Assembly (NCBI GenBank): GCA_024763035.1
Contig: JANTGG010000001.1
Coordinates: 1 to 64,000, forward strand
Direction of reading: 5' to 3'
DNA: 64,000 bases
DNA from: Desulfocapsa sp.
GTDB lineage: Bacteria; Desulfobacterota; Desulfobulbia; Desulfobulbales; Desulfocapsaceae
Part shown: positions 15,857-25,529 of the stretch, piece by piece
Numbering within the stretch: position 1 is the stretch's first letter
Layout of the letters: every line of letters begins with the position of its first letter
Position numbers and translations under genes: made by a program
The notes under the pieces: generated by a model
The model's database searches: none
Seen by the model: the letters and a program-made list of their open reading frames with translations, nothing else
What the model was told of the DNA's origin: nothing

Positions 15857-16477
15857 CTAGCCATGAAAACCCAGATATGTACCTGCTCCGATCATAATTC
15901 CGCCAGATGTTCGATTTAAGCCTTTTACTGCTCTCCGGGAAGTGAAGAATTTACGTGCTGAAGAGGCACATACAGCTACTGCCATGAGACCTGCCATCAG
16001 ACCAGAAAGAGTAAGTGTTGAAGCTAGAATAATATCAAATGATGTCAGGCTGTTGAGGTCAAGAATGGTCGGTAGAAAGGCTATGTAAAAGAAGATTACC
16101 TTCGGATTGGAGGCGGATATTAGAAATCCCTGCAATAAGCCCTTTGTCAGCGTAAAAGGAACATCGTTCACACCCTTGTAAATAGATGCTTCTGTGGAGG
16201 CATGCCACATTTTCCATCCCAGATACAGAAGGTAAAATGCACCGGTAATACGGATGAGTGTGAACAGTCCTGACCATTGTTCTGCAATGACAGCCAGACC
16301 GCAACAGGCAAAGACCAGATAAATTATATCACTGATTGCCATACCGAATGCCATGCCAACACAGGAATTGGCACCGGAAGACAGAGACCTTGCAATGAGA
16401 GCAAAAACCCCAGGTCCCGGGGTAATGGCAAAGATAAATATGATAAGTAAAAATGATATCGCATTCTCAAGGGACAT
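15857..16477 (-). CDS. LysE/RhtB family amino-acid exporter
   Basis: This is a 206-aa inner-membrane exporter of the LysE/RhtB superfamily with about six hydrophobic segments. The family signature follows the start: LLIIFIFAITPGPGVFALIA, then GMAFGMAISDIIYLVFACCG. FLISASNPKVIFFYIAFLP is the second conserved block. The ATG at 16477 has an AGGAG ribosome site, whereas the longer track ORF (start 16573) would read into repeat copy C, so the shorter protein is preferred. The gene is bracketed by two directly oriented family 1 repeats. Substrate is unknown; homoserine or lysine-type amino acids are typical. Confidence 0.85.
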   Translation of the reverse strand: MSLENAISFLLIIFIFAITPGPGVFALIARSLSSGANSCVGMAFGMAISDIIYLVFACCGLAVIAEQWSGLFTLIRITGAFYLLYLGWKMWHASTEASIYKGVNDVPFTLTKGLLQGFLISASNPKVIFFYIAFLPTILDLNSLTSFDIILASTLTLSGLMAGLMAVAVCASSARKFFTSRRAVKGLNRTSGGIMIGAGTYLGFHG

Positions 16478-16559
16478 TGAAACCTTACTCCTGATACTGT
16501 TGGTGAGCAATTCTCTTCGTTTGCTCAGGTTACTGCCGGGACTTTTTTTTATAAAATAA

Positions 16560-16707
16560 GTGATTACCATCAAAGCACAGTTAATCTGGATTTGATGTAG
16601 GAGCTCGCCCCTGCGAGCGATTCAAGGTGTTGCCAGACCTGGAAAATCGCTCGCAGGGGTGAGCCCCTGCAGTTCCATTTTGCATTACCTGAGCTTCAGT
16701 GCTAATC
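16560..16707 (+). repeat. REP/MITE-like repeat, family 1, copy C (most complete)
   Basis: This 148-bp element begins GTGATTACCATCAAAGCACA. Its core is a long hairpin: CTCGCCCCTGCGAGCGATT (16604-16622) pairs with 16645-16663 at 18 of 19 positions, preceded by TGTAGGAG. The core resembles bacterial REP sequences of the GTAGGAGC type. It ends TTACCTGAGCTTCAGTG. It lies upstream of lysE and downstream of the HAD gene. Confidence 0.8.
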
Positions 16708-16750
16708 ATGTATAAATAACGCAACCCCTACAGTGTTTACCGGTGCCGGA

Positions 16751-17431
16751 TTAGCGGATAAGTTCGTTAAAAAATGCAACAGACGGGTAGTTCTGCGAGT
16801 ATGTCACCGGCAGGCGGGTACTGGGGCGTGCCACCGACAAAAGAAATCCCATCCCGTACAGGCTTGCCGAGTGGAGCACTTTTTCCGTGTCGTCAGCAAG
16901 CAGGGTTCGTGATTTATCGAACTGCAGCATCACCTGCAGTTTTTCCCAGAACTCCGGTTGTTCCTTGGCATATCCAATCTCTTCTGCACAGACAATACGA
17001 TCAAAATGAGGACCGATTGCCGTTTTTCGAAGTTTGATTTCCAGTGTTTTGGAGTGGGCGTTGGTAACCAGATGCACAGTCTTGCCGATTTTTTTGAGAT
17101 ACTCCAGAAAGTCAATAACGTATGGGTGTACTTGAATCAAATGGTCGACTTTGCATTTCAACTCCGGAATATTGAGCCCAAGTTGTTCGGACCAGAAATC
17201 AAGATCGGTCCATTGTAGGGTGGATTCCACGGACTGATACCGTTTGAGCAGGGCTTTTCTCGCTTCCTGCCCGCTGAGATTGTTTGTCCTGGCAAAAACC
17301 TTTGGCACATATTCTTCCCAGAAGTAGTCGTCAAAGTATTTGTCGAGAAGGGTTCCGTCCATATCGAGCAGGATGGTGTCTATTTCAGACCAGGAAAAAG
17401 TTGCTTGTATCTGATGTGTCTGTGAGTTCAT
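16751..17431 (-). CDS. yrfG: HAD-family GMP/IMP nucleotidase (YrfG-like)
   Basis: This is a 226-aa HAD hydrolase. The nucleophile motif is LLDMDGTLLD, motif II is VTNAHSKT, the Lys motif is YAKEQPEFWE and the acidic motif is LLADDTEKVL. The cap begins FDDYFWEEYVPKVFA, which is characteristic of YrfG, a nucleotidase acting on GMP and IMP. The length matches. It lies 59 bp downstream of mfd on the same strand and may be read from the mfd transcript. No clear ribosome site is visible. Confidence 0.85.
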   Translation of the reverse strand: MNSQTHQIQATFSWSEIDTILLDMDGTLLDKYFDDYFWEEYVPKVFARTNNLSGQEARKALLKRYQSVESTLQWTDLDFWSEQLGLNIPELKCKVDHLIQVHPYVIDFLEYLKKIGKTVHLVTNAHSKTLEIKLRKTAIGPHFDRIVCAEEIGYAKEQPEFWEKLQVMLQFDKSRTLLADDTEKVLHSASLYGMGFLLSVARPSTRLPVTYSQNYPSVAFFNELIR

Positions 17432-17490
17432 TGTCGGTGAGGATCGGGTTCGGGGGCAGCTGCCGGCTGTTTGCTTCTTTTGTTTTGCTC

Positions 17491-20400
17491 TTAGCCCTGC
17501 AGGCCCTCAAGCTCCGTTAAAATTTGTTGCAATACATTAAACAGTCGGCTGTTGGAGTCAAGGGCGGCAGAGATAATGAGTCTGCCGTCGGGGGTGATCC
17601 GCGGGGCTGTTTGCTTCTTTTGTTTCCCTTTTTCCTCCAGATAGCTGAGCAGACGGGCTGGGTCAAGGGGAGTGGTCTCGGTGAAAGAGAAGACCAGTGT
17701 ATCTTTTCCTTTTTCAAGCTTTTTGATGCCGAGCTTTTGCAGAGATTTTTTCAGCAGGACTATCTTAAACAGATTGGCTGTCTCCTCCGGCAGCACCCCG
17801 TAGCGGTCAACAATCTCGTCAAGCAGATCGTCGTGACTCTGCTCATCAGCGGTGGAGAGAGCGGAAATCCTACGATAGGCAATGTAGCGCTGGCTGATAT
17901 CGGGGATGAAATCTTCGGGGATATAGGCTGAGAGCTGCAGGTTGATCTCTGTCTCCTCCTGTTCTGCAGGAGCAGAGATGTCTTCTCCAGACAGTGCCTT
18001 TGCCTTCATATCAGCGACAGTATTCTGCAGGAGATCCAGGTAGAGGTCGTAACCGATGGCGGCGATGTGCCCGGATTGCGAGACTCCAAGAAGATTGCCT
18101 CCGCCGCGGATCTGCAGGTCACTCATGGCGAGTTTGAAGCCGCCGCCGAGCTCATTGCACTCCATAAGGGCCCGCAGCCTGTCCTTTGAATCTTTGCTGA
18201 GGCTGTCAAGGGAGGGAACCAGTAGGTAGGCAAATGCCTGGGAGGAAGAGCGCCCAACCCTGCCGCGCAGCTGATAAATGCCTGCCAGTCCAAGCATATC
18301 GGCACGGTTGATGATAATGGTGTTTGCCGTTGGAATATCCAGACCGGATTCGATGATGGTGGTGCAGAGGAGCACGTCAATCTCCCGATTGACAAAACGT
18401 ACCATGATCTCTTCCAGCTCTTTTCCACTCATCTGTCCGTGAGCCACGGCAATTCGTGCCTCCGGGACAAGTTCCTGCACGGTGGTGGCCATTTTATAAA
18501 TGGACTTCACCCGGTTGTGAACGAAAAAGACCTGTCCGTCCCGACGCATCTCTTTGAGTACCGCTTCTTTGATCACCAGACCATCATATTTTGCGACAAA
18601 TGTTTTCACCGGCCGTCTGTGTTCCGGCGGGCTGGAGATGACAGAGAGGTCGCGGATGGAGAGTAGGGACATCTGCAGGGTTCTCGGAATGGGGGTGGCG
18701 GTGAGGGTAAGGATATCCACTTCCGCCTTGATCCGTTTGATCTTCTCCTTGTGGGCGACACCGAAGCGGTGTTCTTCGTCGATGATCAGCAGCCCGAGTT
18801 CGCGATATCTGACATCTTTTGAGAGCAGGCGATGGGTGCCGATAATGATGTCTATTTTACCGGCTGCAAGCTCTTTGATGATTCGTTTCTGTTCGGCTGG
18901 TGAGCGAAAGCGGTTGATGCACTCAACGGTCACCGGAAAGCCCTGCATCCGTTCCCGAAAGGTCTTGGCGTGTTGTTCGGCAAGGACGGTTGTGGGGACA
19001 AGGATTGCCACCTGCAGTCCGTCTTCCACCACCTTAAATGCTCCGCGCACGGCGACTTCTGTCTTGCCGTAGCCCACATCACCGCAGACCAGTCTGTCCA
19101 TGGGCTTATCTGAGGTGAGATCGTCAATGACATCGGTGATAGCCTTATCCTGACCGGGAGTTTCGTCGTAGGGAAAGGATTCTTCCAGTTCGTGATAAAG
19201 TTCACCTGCGGGAGAAAATCGCCTTCCCTCACGCAACTCCCGACGGGCATATATTTCCAGAAGATCCTGGGCAACTTTCCATACTTCTTCTTTAACTTTT
19301 GCCTTTGTGGAACGCCAGGAGCTGCTGCCCAGTTTGTCCACCCGTGGTTCTCTGTCGGAGAGCCCTTCGTAGCGGGTAACGAGATTGAGACGATCCACGG
19401 GCAGATATAATTTGTCGTTATCCCGGTACTCGATAAGCATATAGTCGTTCACAACGCCCTGCAGCTTCAGGGTTTCTATACCCAGATACCGTCCCAGTCC
19501 GTGATCCCGATGGACAACCACATCGTTGTGACTCAGCTCTGAAAAGCGGATGGGATCGTCCTGTTTCTTCTCTTTTCGCCTTCTGTTGCCAAGGCGCATC
19601 TCTCCAAACAGCTCACTTTCAGAGAGAATGTGGACACCCATGCTTGTCAGGCTGAATCCTGCACTGAGCGGACGGTCGCAGAGAAAAAGGGTGTCGGCTG
19701 TTGATTGCCGGGTGAGAAGATTCGGGGGAATGGGGGCTGAAATCAGCTGCACCGTATGCTCATGTTTGCTGAGGAGCTCGGTAAGTGTTGCCGCCTGACG
19801 ACTGGAGCGACAGCAGAGGATGACCTGTTCCTCCTGTTCCTGCCAGTTTCGGATTTGCTCGGAAAGGGGTGGGATAAGGCCGCTTTTCCGGCGACGGCGG
19901 CTGATTTCCTGTCTCAGTATCTGGTGATTACCCGATGCCAGAGGGTGGATTTGCTCCTGCCCGGCATGGCTGGAGCAGGAAATGGAGGCAAAGGATGCAG
20001 CCGTGCGGCGGATATCTTTTGCTGGAAGGAAAAGTGTTTCAGGTGGGAGAGCAGGGGTTTTCACTCCTTCTGCCTCCTGAAAATTATTGCTGATCCGTTC
20101 GTGCACAAGTTCTACTGCCTGGTCTTCAATGTCCGGGGAAAAATGGATCAGGCAGGTGTCGGATGGCAGAAAGCTGTAGACGGAGGCGAGTGTTTTCTCC
20201 TCGGGATAAAAGAGGGGGAGAAAAAATTCCATCCCCGGAAAACGGATACCGGAACTGACCTTATCGAGAATATCGGCTGTCTGCTCACTGTCCCAGGAGA
20301 GTTCTTTTGCAGTTTCTCTAAAATGGCGGCTGATTCGGGAGATCGTTTTTGCAGTCGGAGAATAGCAGATATCGCTTGCCGGCAGGAGCACAGCCTCTGC

Positions 20401-21036
20401 AATTTCCGAGATTGACCGCTGTGTATTTGGATCAAATCCTCTGAGAGACTCAACGGTGTCGCCAAAAAAGTCCAGTCTGATGGGCGTGGTGTGCAACGTG
20501 TCGTTTTCCAGAAAAGACGGGGGGAAGATATCCATGATGCCCCCCCGGATCGAATATTCACCCACACCCTGAACAAGCGGTGTCTGCTCATACCCGCACT
20601 GGAGCAGGTGCTGCACCAGCTGGTCCCGGTCACATTCTTCTCCTGCCAGGAGGAGTTCGGCATTATCCGAGAGAACAGCGGGGGGGAGTGTTCGCCGCAT
20701 CAGGGCTTCTGCCGAGACAACAAGGATAAAGGGGCTGTTGCTCTCCTGGATGCTATAGAGGGTGGAGATTCGTCTGGCGGTGGTCAGTGGATCTGGAGAG
20801 AGCGGTGTGTAAGGTGGAATCTCATAACCGGGATAGGTGAAGACAGGAAGGTCGGTGAACAGTTTCAGGTCTTCTTCGACCCGTTCCACCTGGTCTTCGT
20901 CAGGTACAATACAGCAGCAGGGCTGAGATTTTGCCTGGACGGCGGCAAGCAGTGCCGGTGCACCGCCCCGCATGGCAGGGTAGTCCAGATGGGTTGTCGT
21001 GGTGAGCAGGTTACTTGTGAACAGGGTCTCTAGCAT
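17491..21036 (-). CDS. mfd: Transcription-repair coupling factor
   Basis: Mfd removes RNA polymerase stalled at DNA damage and recruits UvrA. The protein is 1181 aa from the ATG at 21036; the track start at 21057 is a TTG without support. The order is UvrB-like region (CCCIVPDEDQVERVEEDLKL), RNA-polymerase-binding CarD-like domain (FSELSHNDVVVHRDHGLGRY), helicase motor with Walker A GDVGYGKTEVAVRG, DEEHRFG box and LTATPIPRTL, then motif VI QLRGRVGRSSSQAFAYLL, and the C-terminal TRCF domain (LQLSAYIPEDFIPD). All key motifs are intact. The HAD nucleotidase gene follows on the same strand. Upstream lies the bamA terminator. Confidence 0.97.
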   Translation of the reverse strand: MLETLFTSNLLTTTTHLDYPAMRGGAPALLAAVQAKSQPCCCIVPDEDQVERVEEDLKLFTDLPVFTYPGYEIPPYTPLSPDPLTTARRISTLYSIQESNSPFILVVSAEALMRRTLPPAVLSDNAELLLAGEECDRDQLVQHLLQCGYEQTPLVQGVGEYSIRGGIMDIFPPSFLENDTLHTTPIRLDFFGDTVESLRGFDPNTQRSISEIAEAVLLPASDICYSPTAKTISRISRHFRETAKELSWDSEQTADILDKVSSGIRFPGMEFFLPLFYPEEKTLASVYSFLPSDTCLIHFSPDIEDQAVELVHERISNNFQEAEGVKTPALPPETLFLPAKDIRRTAASFASISCSSHAGQEQIHPLASGNHQILRQEISRRRRKSGLIPPLSEQIRNWQEQEEQVILCCRSSRQAATLTELLSKHEHTVQLISAPIPPNLLTRQSTADTLFLCDRPLSAGFSLTSMGVHILSESELFGEMRLGNRRRKEKKQDDPIRFSELSHNDVVVHRDHGLGRYLGIETLKLQGVVNDYMLIEYRDNDKLYLPVDRLNLVTRYEGLSDREPRVDKLGSSSWRSTKAKVKEEVWKVAQDLLEIYARRELREGRRFSPAGELYHELEESFPYDETPGQDKAITDVIDDLTSDKPMDRLVCGDVGYGKTEVAVRGAFKVVEDGLQVAILVPTTVLAEQHAKTFRERMQGFPVTVECINRFRSPAEQKRIIKELAAGKIDIIIGTHRLLSKDVRYRELGLLIIDEEHRFGVAHKEKIKRIKAEVDILTLTATPIPRTLQMSLLSIRDLSVISSPPEHRRPVKTFVAKYDGLVIKEAVLKEMRRDGQVFFVHNRVKSIYKMATTVQELVPEARIAVAHGQMSGKELEEIMVRFVNREIDVLLCTTIIESGLDIPTANTIIINRADMLGLAGIYQLRGRVGRSSSQAFAYLLVPSLDSLSKDSKDRLRALMECNELGGGFKLAMSDLQIRGGGNLLGVSQSGHIAAIGYDLYLDLLQNTVADMKAKALSGEDISAPAEQEETEINLQLSAYIPEDFIPDISQRYIAYRRISALSTADEQSHDDLLDEIVDRYGVLPEETANLFKIVLLKKSLQKLGIKKLEKGKDTLVFSFTETTPLDPARLLSYLEEKGKQKKQTAPRITPDGRLIISAALDSNSRLFNVLQQILTELEGLQG

Positions 21037-21088
21037 AACGAATATACAAAAAAACAAAAAACAGAAAACAGAAAACAGAAAACAAAAT

Positions 21089-21119
21089 TGCCGTCTGCAT
21101 TACAAACATGCAGACGGCA
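21089..21119 (-). terminator. Intrinsic terminator after bamA with tandem heptamer tail
   Basis: GCCGTCTGCAT and its exact complement form an 11-bp stem with a 7-nt loop. On the minus strand it is followed by TTTTGTTTTCTGTTTTCTG, where a 7-bp unit (TTTTCTG) repeats three times. The T-rich tail makes it a terminator for bamA, 90 bp beyond the stop, and separates it from mfd. Confidence 0.8.
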
Positions 21120-21148
21120 GAAAAGAAGATGTCAGGGGAAGGTCAGGC

Positions 21149-21210
21149 TTTTATATCCCTTAATGGGGTACTGAAAAGAGTACCGGCTTACCATTCTTCA
21201 CCAGTGTTAG
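21149..21210 (-). repeat. Interspersed repeat, family 2, copy 1
   Basis: On the minus strand the copy reads CTAACACTGGTGAAGAATGG, TAAGCCGGTACTCTTTTCAG and TACCCC. The stop codon TAA of bamA lies inside its first six bases. Related copies lie at 29828, 38228, 43714 and 51725. Confidence 0.75.
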
Positions 21211-23900
21211 AATGATCCACCGATGGAAAAATCCCAGACTGACTGGTCTTCGTCAGGATCGGGGTCAAGATTGTATCCCCATACCAGGCGAAGTGGACCC
21301 ATGGGTGATAACCAGCGGAATTCAACGCCGGCGGCTTTGTTGATACTGTCGATGGTAAATTCCTCGTCTCCGGCGATAACCTTACCGGCGTCGAAGAAAA
21401 GCACGCCGCGAATACCCGCTTCAGGCATAATGGGAAAGACGTATTCGATATTTGAGTACCACATCTTGTCGCCGCCAATACGGTCTCCGGTGTCGGGGTC
21501 GATGGGGCTTGCTTTGCCATATTCAAAACCACGGATGGTGTTCATTCCGCCAAGATAAAAACGTTCATAAACAGGAAGTTTTCCCGTCTCATTTTCCCAG
21601 ATTTTTCCACCCGCCAGTTTAAAGTGGAACACTGTTGTCCATGGCATGGGAAAATACCAGGAGGTGAATGCCTCCAGTTTTGTGAACTCGGCATCACCGC
21701 CCAATGCACCACCCGCATATTTGAGTGTAATAGAGTTCTGTGAACCTCTGCTTGCACCGCTTATGCGGTCACGGGTATCACGAACCAGGGCAAACTTGAC
21801 AGCGCTGGTCACCCGAATATCCATGGAATCAAGGATGACTTGAGATGCCGTGGGGAGAACGTTTGTCAGTAAGGTGTCTGTATAGCTGTAACTGCCGTAT
21901 CCTCTCCACTTTTCATAAATAGGATAGCCGAAACGAAGTGCGCCACCCTTTGATTCTTTGTCATAGTCGTCATATTCCCGGGACCAGTTGAAGAGGTCGA
22001 TTCCGGCGGAGAGTTGCGAGTCGCGAAGGTGCGGATTGGTGTATCCCAGGTTGAAGCGGGTGGAAACACCGCTGAGATTGGCAGTAAAGGAGAGCTTGTC
22101 ACCCCGTCCGAGAAAGTTGTTCTCAGAGATATTACCCATCAGCATAAACGAATCAACGGAACTATATCCGGCGCCGATACTGAATTGTCCGGTACTTTTT
22201 TCCTTTACCTTGATGGTGACATCCATTTTGGATGGATCCATTGCCGGTTCGGGGATAATGTTTACCTCGTCAAAGAAATCAAGCCGCTGCAGACGCTGCG
22301 TACTGACGCGAAGGGCTTTGGAGTCAAACACACCGCCTTCAGCAATTTTCAACTCCCGGCGGATGACATTGTCCCGTGTCCGGCTGTTGCCCTTAATGAC
22401 TATGCGCTGAATGTACACCAGGTCACCTTTATTGATGTCGATGACGATATCCACTCGATTGCCGCTTTTGGAGCGGTTCATCCTGGGAGTGATTTCAGCG
22501 AAGGCATATCCGTGTTCAGCATAGTAGTCTGTGATTTTTAAACGGTCTTCCCGCAGGATTTTACTGTTCAGGAATTCCTGATCCTGGATCTTGAGAAGGT
22601 CACGCAGCTGCTGGGGATTGCTCAGCAGGTCTCCGCTGAAGCTCACTGTTCCCACGCGGTAGCGAGGGCCTTCTTCGATGGTGAAGGTGATGTAGAGCCA
22701 TTCATCTTTCTGCTCCACCATGGGGTCTGCAATCTTTACATTGAGAAAGCCGTTGTTGTGATAGAATGAACCCAGCCGGGCAACATCCTGGTCGAGCATC
22801 TCCTGCTTCATCAGTCCGGATTCCGTCAGCCATGAGAGCCAGTTTCTGGTGCTGGAGCCGATAATATCTTCGAGTTCGTCGGCATCATAACTCTTGTTGC
22901 CAACAAAGTTGATCTCTTTAATAAAGATCTTATCACCCTCGTCAATAACAAATCGCAGTTCGGCATGCCCCTCGTCGGGGTAACTGATCTGGGCAGTGAC
23001 CTGAGTGTTGTAATAACCCTTTGATTTGTAAAATGCCTTGATGGCAGCAGTGGCATTGTTGACCTTTGTCGTGTTGACAATGGAATTTACATTGATATTG
23101 GCAGCTTCCTGAACATCTTTTTCGGTCAACTCGCTGATGCCGGAATATTCAATCCGTTTAATCAATGGTTTCTCAACAACATGGAAGGTGACGATCTTTC
23201 CTTCATTGCTGTTTTCAACTTCGATGGAGACATTTTCAAAATATCCCATTCTGAAGATGTTTTTCAGGTCGGCACGTAACTGGTTCCGGTTATAAAAATC
23301 TCCGGCTTTTGTCTTGATCTTGAGGGAAATTGCACCGGAGTCGATGCGTTTGTTACCGCTGGGTTTAATGGAGGCGATGATGAATTCACGACTGGTGTAA
23401 GAAATCACGTCCCGCACAATCTCAGAGAGGGTACCTGTAAGTTCTTCCTTTGATTGTCCGTCACGGTAATAGTATTGCGGTTTATCCGGAGTCAGCAGAT
23501 CAAAAACCTTGATGTCGGCACTGATCTGATCGCCGATGACGGTAATACTGCCTGCAGCGACATAATCAAGTCCGGTAGCGGCGGCGATCTTTTCGAGCTG
23601 CGCCTGGGTGGGTGGCCATGAAGAAGAATAGTCTACGATTTCGGCAGCTTTTTCCCGGTCCATCATGGTGAAACCGGAGGGCAACAGGGCATCACGGAGT
23701 GCCTTGTCCGCCTGTCTGGTAAGTGCTGTTCTGTCGCCGGAGCTGTTTATCTTCAGGGGAAGGAAGGTGGTGTTTTGCTCAACGGCGTATGCGGGAAGGG
23801 AGAAGAACAGAGCAAAGGCGACCGCAGCAATGAGGATGCCGAAGAGGGAACTGCCTGCACTGCCGTTCAGCAGGTTGGTTGATTTCCTGAAATACTTCAT
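21207..23900 (-). CDS. bamA: Outer membrane protein assembly factor BamA with extra N-terminal domain
   Basis: BamA inserts beta-barrel proteins into the outer membrane. The 897-aa protein has a signal sequence (LIAAVAFALFFSLPAYA, cleavage after about 39), a domain of about 140 residues absent from E. coli BamA (VEQNTTFLPLKINSSGDRTA to IVRDVISYTS), five POTRA repeats (about 180-540; for example VSIEVENSNEGKIVTFHVVE) and a C-terminal barrel. The barrel has the conserved RGF motif (NTIRGFEYGK) and ends in Phe (FSIGGSF), the assembly signal. The extra domain resembles periplasmic CsgG/TolB-N-like folds (ATGLDYVAAGSITVIGDQIS). It is followed by a terminator and repeat. Confidence 0.95.
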   Translation of the reverse strand: MKYFRKSTNLLNGSAGSSLFGILIAAVAFALFFSLPAYAVEQNTTFLPLKINSSGDRTALTRQADKALRDALLPSGFTMMDREKAAEIVDYSSSWPPTQAQLEKIAAATGLDYVAAGSITVIGDQISADIKVFDLLTPDKPQYYYRDGQSKEELTGTLSEIVRDVISYTSREFIIASIKPSGNKRIDSGAISLKIKTKAGDFYNRNQLRADLKNIFRMGYFENVSIEVENSNEGKIVTFHVVEKPLIKRIEYSGISELTEKDVQEAANINVNSIVNTTKVNNATAAIKAFYKSKGYYNTQVTAQISYPDEGHAELRFVIDEGDKIFIKEINFVGNKSYDADELEDIIGSSTRNWLSWLTESGLMKQEMLDQDVARLGSFYHNNGFLNVKIADPMVEQKDEWLYITFTIEEGPRYRVGTVSFSGDLLSNPQQLRDLLKIQDQEFLNSKILREDRLKITDYYAEHGYAFAEITPRMNRSKSGNRVDIVIDINKGDLVYIQRIVIKGNSRTRDNVIRRELKIAEGGVFDSKALRVSTQRLQRLDFFDEVNIIPEPAMDPSKMDVTIKVKEKSTGQFSIGAGYSSVDSFMLMGNISENNFLGRGDKLSFTANLSGVSTRFNLGYTNPHLRDSQLSAGIDLFNWSREYDDYDKESKGGALRFGYPIYEKWRGYGSYSYTDTLLTNVLPTASQVILDSMDIRVTSAVKFALVRDTRDRISGASRGSQNSITLKYAGGALGGDAEFTKLEAFTSWYFPMPWTTVFHFKLAGGKIWENETGKLPVYERFYLGGMNTIRGFEYGKASPIDPDTGDRIGGDKMWYSNIEYVFPIMPEAGIRGVLFFDAGKVIAGDEEFTIDSINKAAGVEFRWLSPMGPLRLVWGYNLDPDPDEDQSVWDFSIGGSF

Positions 23901-24090
23901 GTTGTATTCTGTTGCTCCAGAGAAAGGAATGATTTGTTAACTGCTTGAAAATGGGTACCAGCATCACCAGTTGCTGGGAATGAAACATTATGCCATGTTT
24001 ATATAGTTTTGCAAAGAGCGGAACACCATAAAAATGTTTGAAAAAGTGAAAAAGAGGCGGGTGGCTGCTCTGTTCGGCTGGTTCACCGTG

Positions 24091-25314
24091 TTATCGTGTG
24101 ATTAAATCGCGGAAGGGGGCAGTGGAATCGGCGTGAATGGTTTCGAGGAATTTCCGGGGGGTTTGCTCGAACTCACCGGCCATGGAGCTGTTGTCGATGA
24201 TGGACTCATTAAAGGTGGAGATGAGGTTCTGGTGGGTCCAGCGGGTCAGGTAGTAGACGACCAGTTCCGGCAGTTTGGTGTAGATTGTCTCAGTGGGCAT
24301 GGGGTCGACAAAGCTTGATGCCCGTAATTTTTCGGATGACAGGGTCTGGGTTTTGTAAAAGTTTTCAAGAAACATAAGTTCTGCCGGCAGTCCGCCCTTC
24401 ATGCCGATGCGGGAAAATACCTTCAGCAGCATCTCCAGGGCTTTCTTGCCAAAAGTTGCCATGGAATAGGGAACGTAGATTTCCCTTGGTGTGCTGAGTT
24501 CCAGATAGGATTTGATGGTCAGAATCAGGTCTGCCAGTTCCACCGGGTTTTTATCTACAAAGTGATAGGTCTCCCCGCTGAACTCTTCCCGGTTTTTTAA
24601 AATGTGGTGAACAAAATAAGGGAATTTGTTGGCATTTGAGTAAGAATGCATAACCTTTTTCTTGGTAAAGAGAACAGGCATGGATTCGTCGGCAATGGAG
24701 AAAAACAGGCGGTGAAAGCCCTGGATTTTATGATCATGTTCGCCATAGACTACAGCAAGGCGAATGGCGGTGTAGTCCAGACCGACATTCTTGTACATAT
24801 ATTTCAGAGTTTGCTCTGCCATGAGCTTTGATTTCGCGTAGTTATTGAGCTTTGGCGAAATCTGCAGCTGGTCGTCCTCGACGAGGTCTTCACCATTTGG
24901 CAATGTGGCGGCGGAACTTACGTGAATATAAGGAATTTCCAGAGCAGCGGTGGCACGGGCAAGGTTCAGTGTTCCGAGATAGTTTATTTCAAGGGCAAGC
25001 TGTGAATCAGAACCGATATTGGCAATGGCTGTGTTGATAACAAAGTCCGGTTTGACACGTTTAAGATAGTCCCGGATATCCTGGGCGTTTCGAATGGAGA
25101 GCTTTTTTGAGCTTGGTGCCCGCAGTTCAATCTCATCCGGGGTTTTAGTCTTGAAGTAGTGGGCAAGCGTACCGCCGATCAGACCGGAACCACCGATTAA
25201 AACACCTAAAAGTTTTTTGGGGCTGGAGTTGTTGTGTGCCACAGAGTATATCTCTTTGAACCAGGACGAAAAGTTGACAAGTTGAGTAAAAAAAGTAAAA
25301 AAGCATTTTAGCAT
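24091..25314 (-). CDS. NAD(P)-dependent epimerase/dehydratase (extended SDR)
   Basis: This is an extended short-chain dehydrogenase-type protein. The Rossmann motif is GVLIGGSGLIGGTLA, the active-site pair is in NYAKSKLMAEQ, and HVSSAATLPNGE supplies the upstream Ser. AIRLAVVYGEHD is the family's downstream motif. The C-terminal 150 residues are unusual in length and may bind a lipid or sugar carrier. The ATG at 25314 has no ribosome site; a GTG at 25242 follows an AAGAGA site and starts just before the Rossmann strand, so the real protein may be 383 aa. It is probably involved in envelope sugar or lipid chemistry, given its place next to bamA; substrate unknown. Confidence 0.7.
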   Translation of the reverse strand: MLKCFFTFFTQLVNFSSWFKEIYSVAHNNSSPKKLLGVLIGGSGLIGGTLAHYFKTKTPDEIELRAPSSKKLSIRNAQDIRDYLKRVKPDFVINTAIANIGSDSQLALEINYLGTLNLARATAALEIPYIHVSSAATLPNGEDLVEDDQLQISPKLNNYAKSKLMAEQTLKYMYKNVGLDYTAIRLAVVYGEHDHKIQGFHRLFFSIADESMPVLFTKKKVMHSYSNANKFPYFVHHILKNREEFSGETYHFVDKNPVELADLILTIKSYLELSTPREIYVPYSMATFGKKALEMLLKVFSRIGMKGGLPAELMFLENFYKTQTLSSEKLRASSFVDPMPTETIYTKLPELVVYYLTRWTHQNLISTFNESIIDNSSMAGEFEQTPRKFLETIHADSTAPFRDLITR

Positions 25315-25529
25315 GGATTATTTCAAAAAACACTAAATTTACATGGGTATGCGTGAAAAAAGTAGCACAACAGAATTTGGTGGTGAGTAGAGAGGGGCAG
25401 ATGGCGACTCCTGGTTAAGGCGTGACAGATCTTCTTTCGCGACAGGTTGGGGGGCACCTGAAGCGCTTGCACAGGTTTTATGTCTTCTTTTTCAGGGGGG
25501 CAGAGGCTGAGTGGATGTCAAGGGTATTG

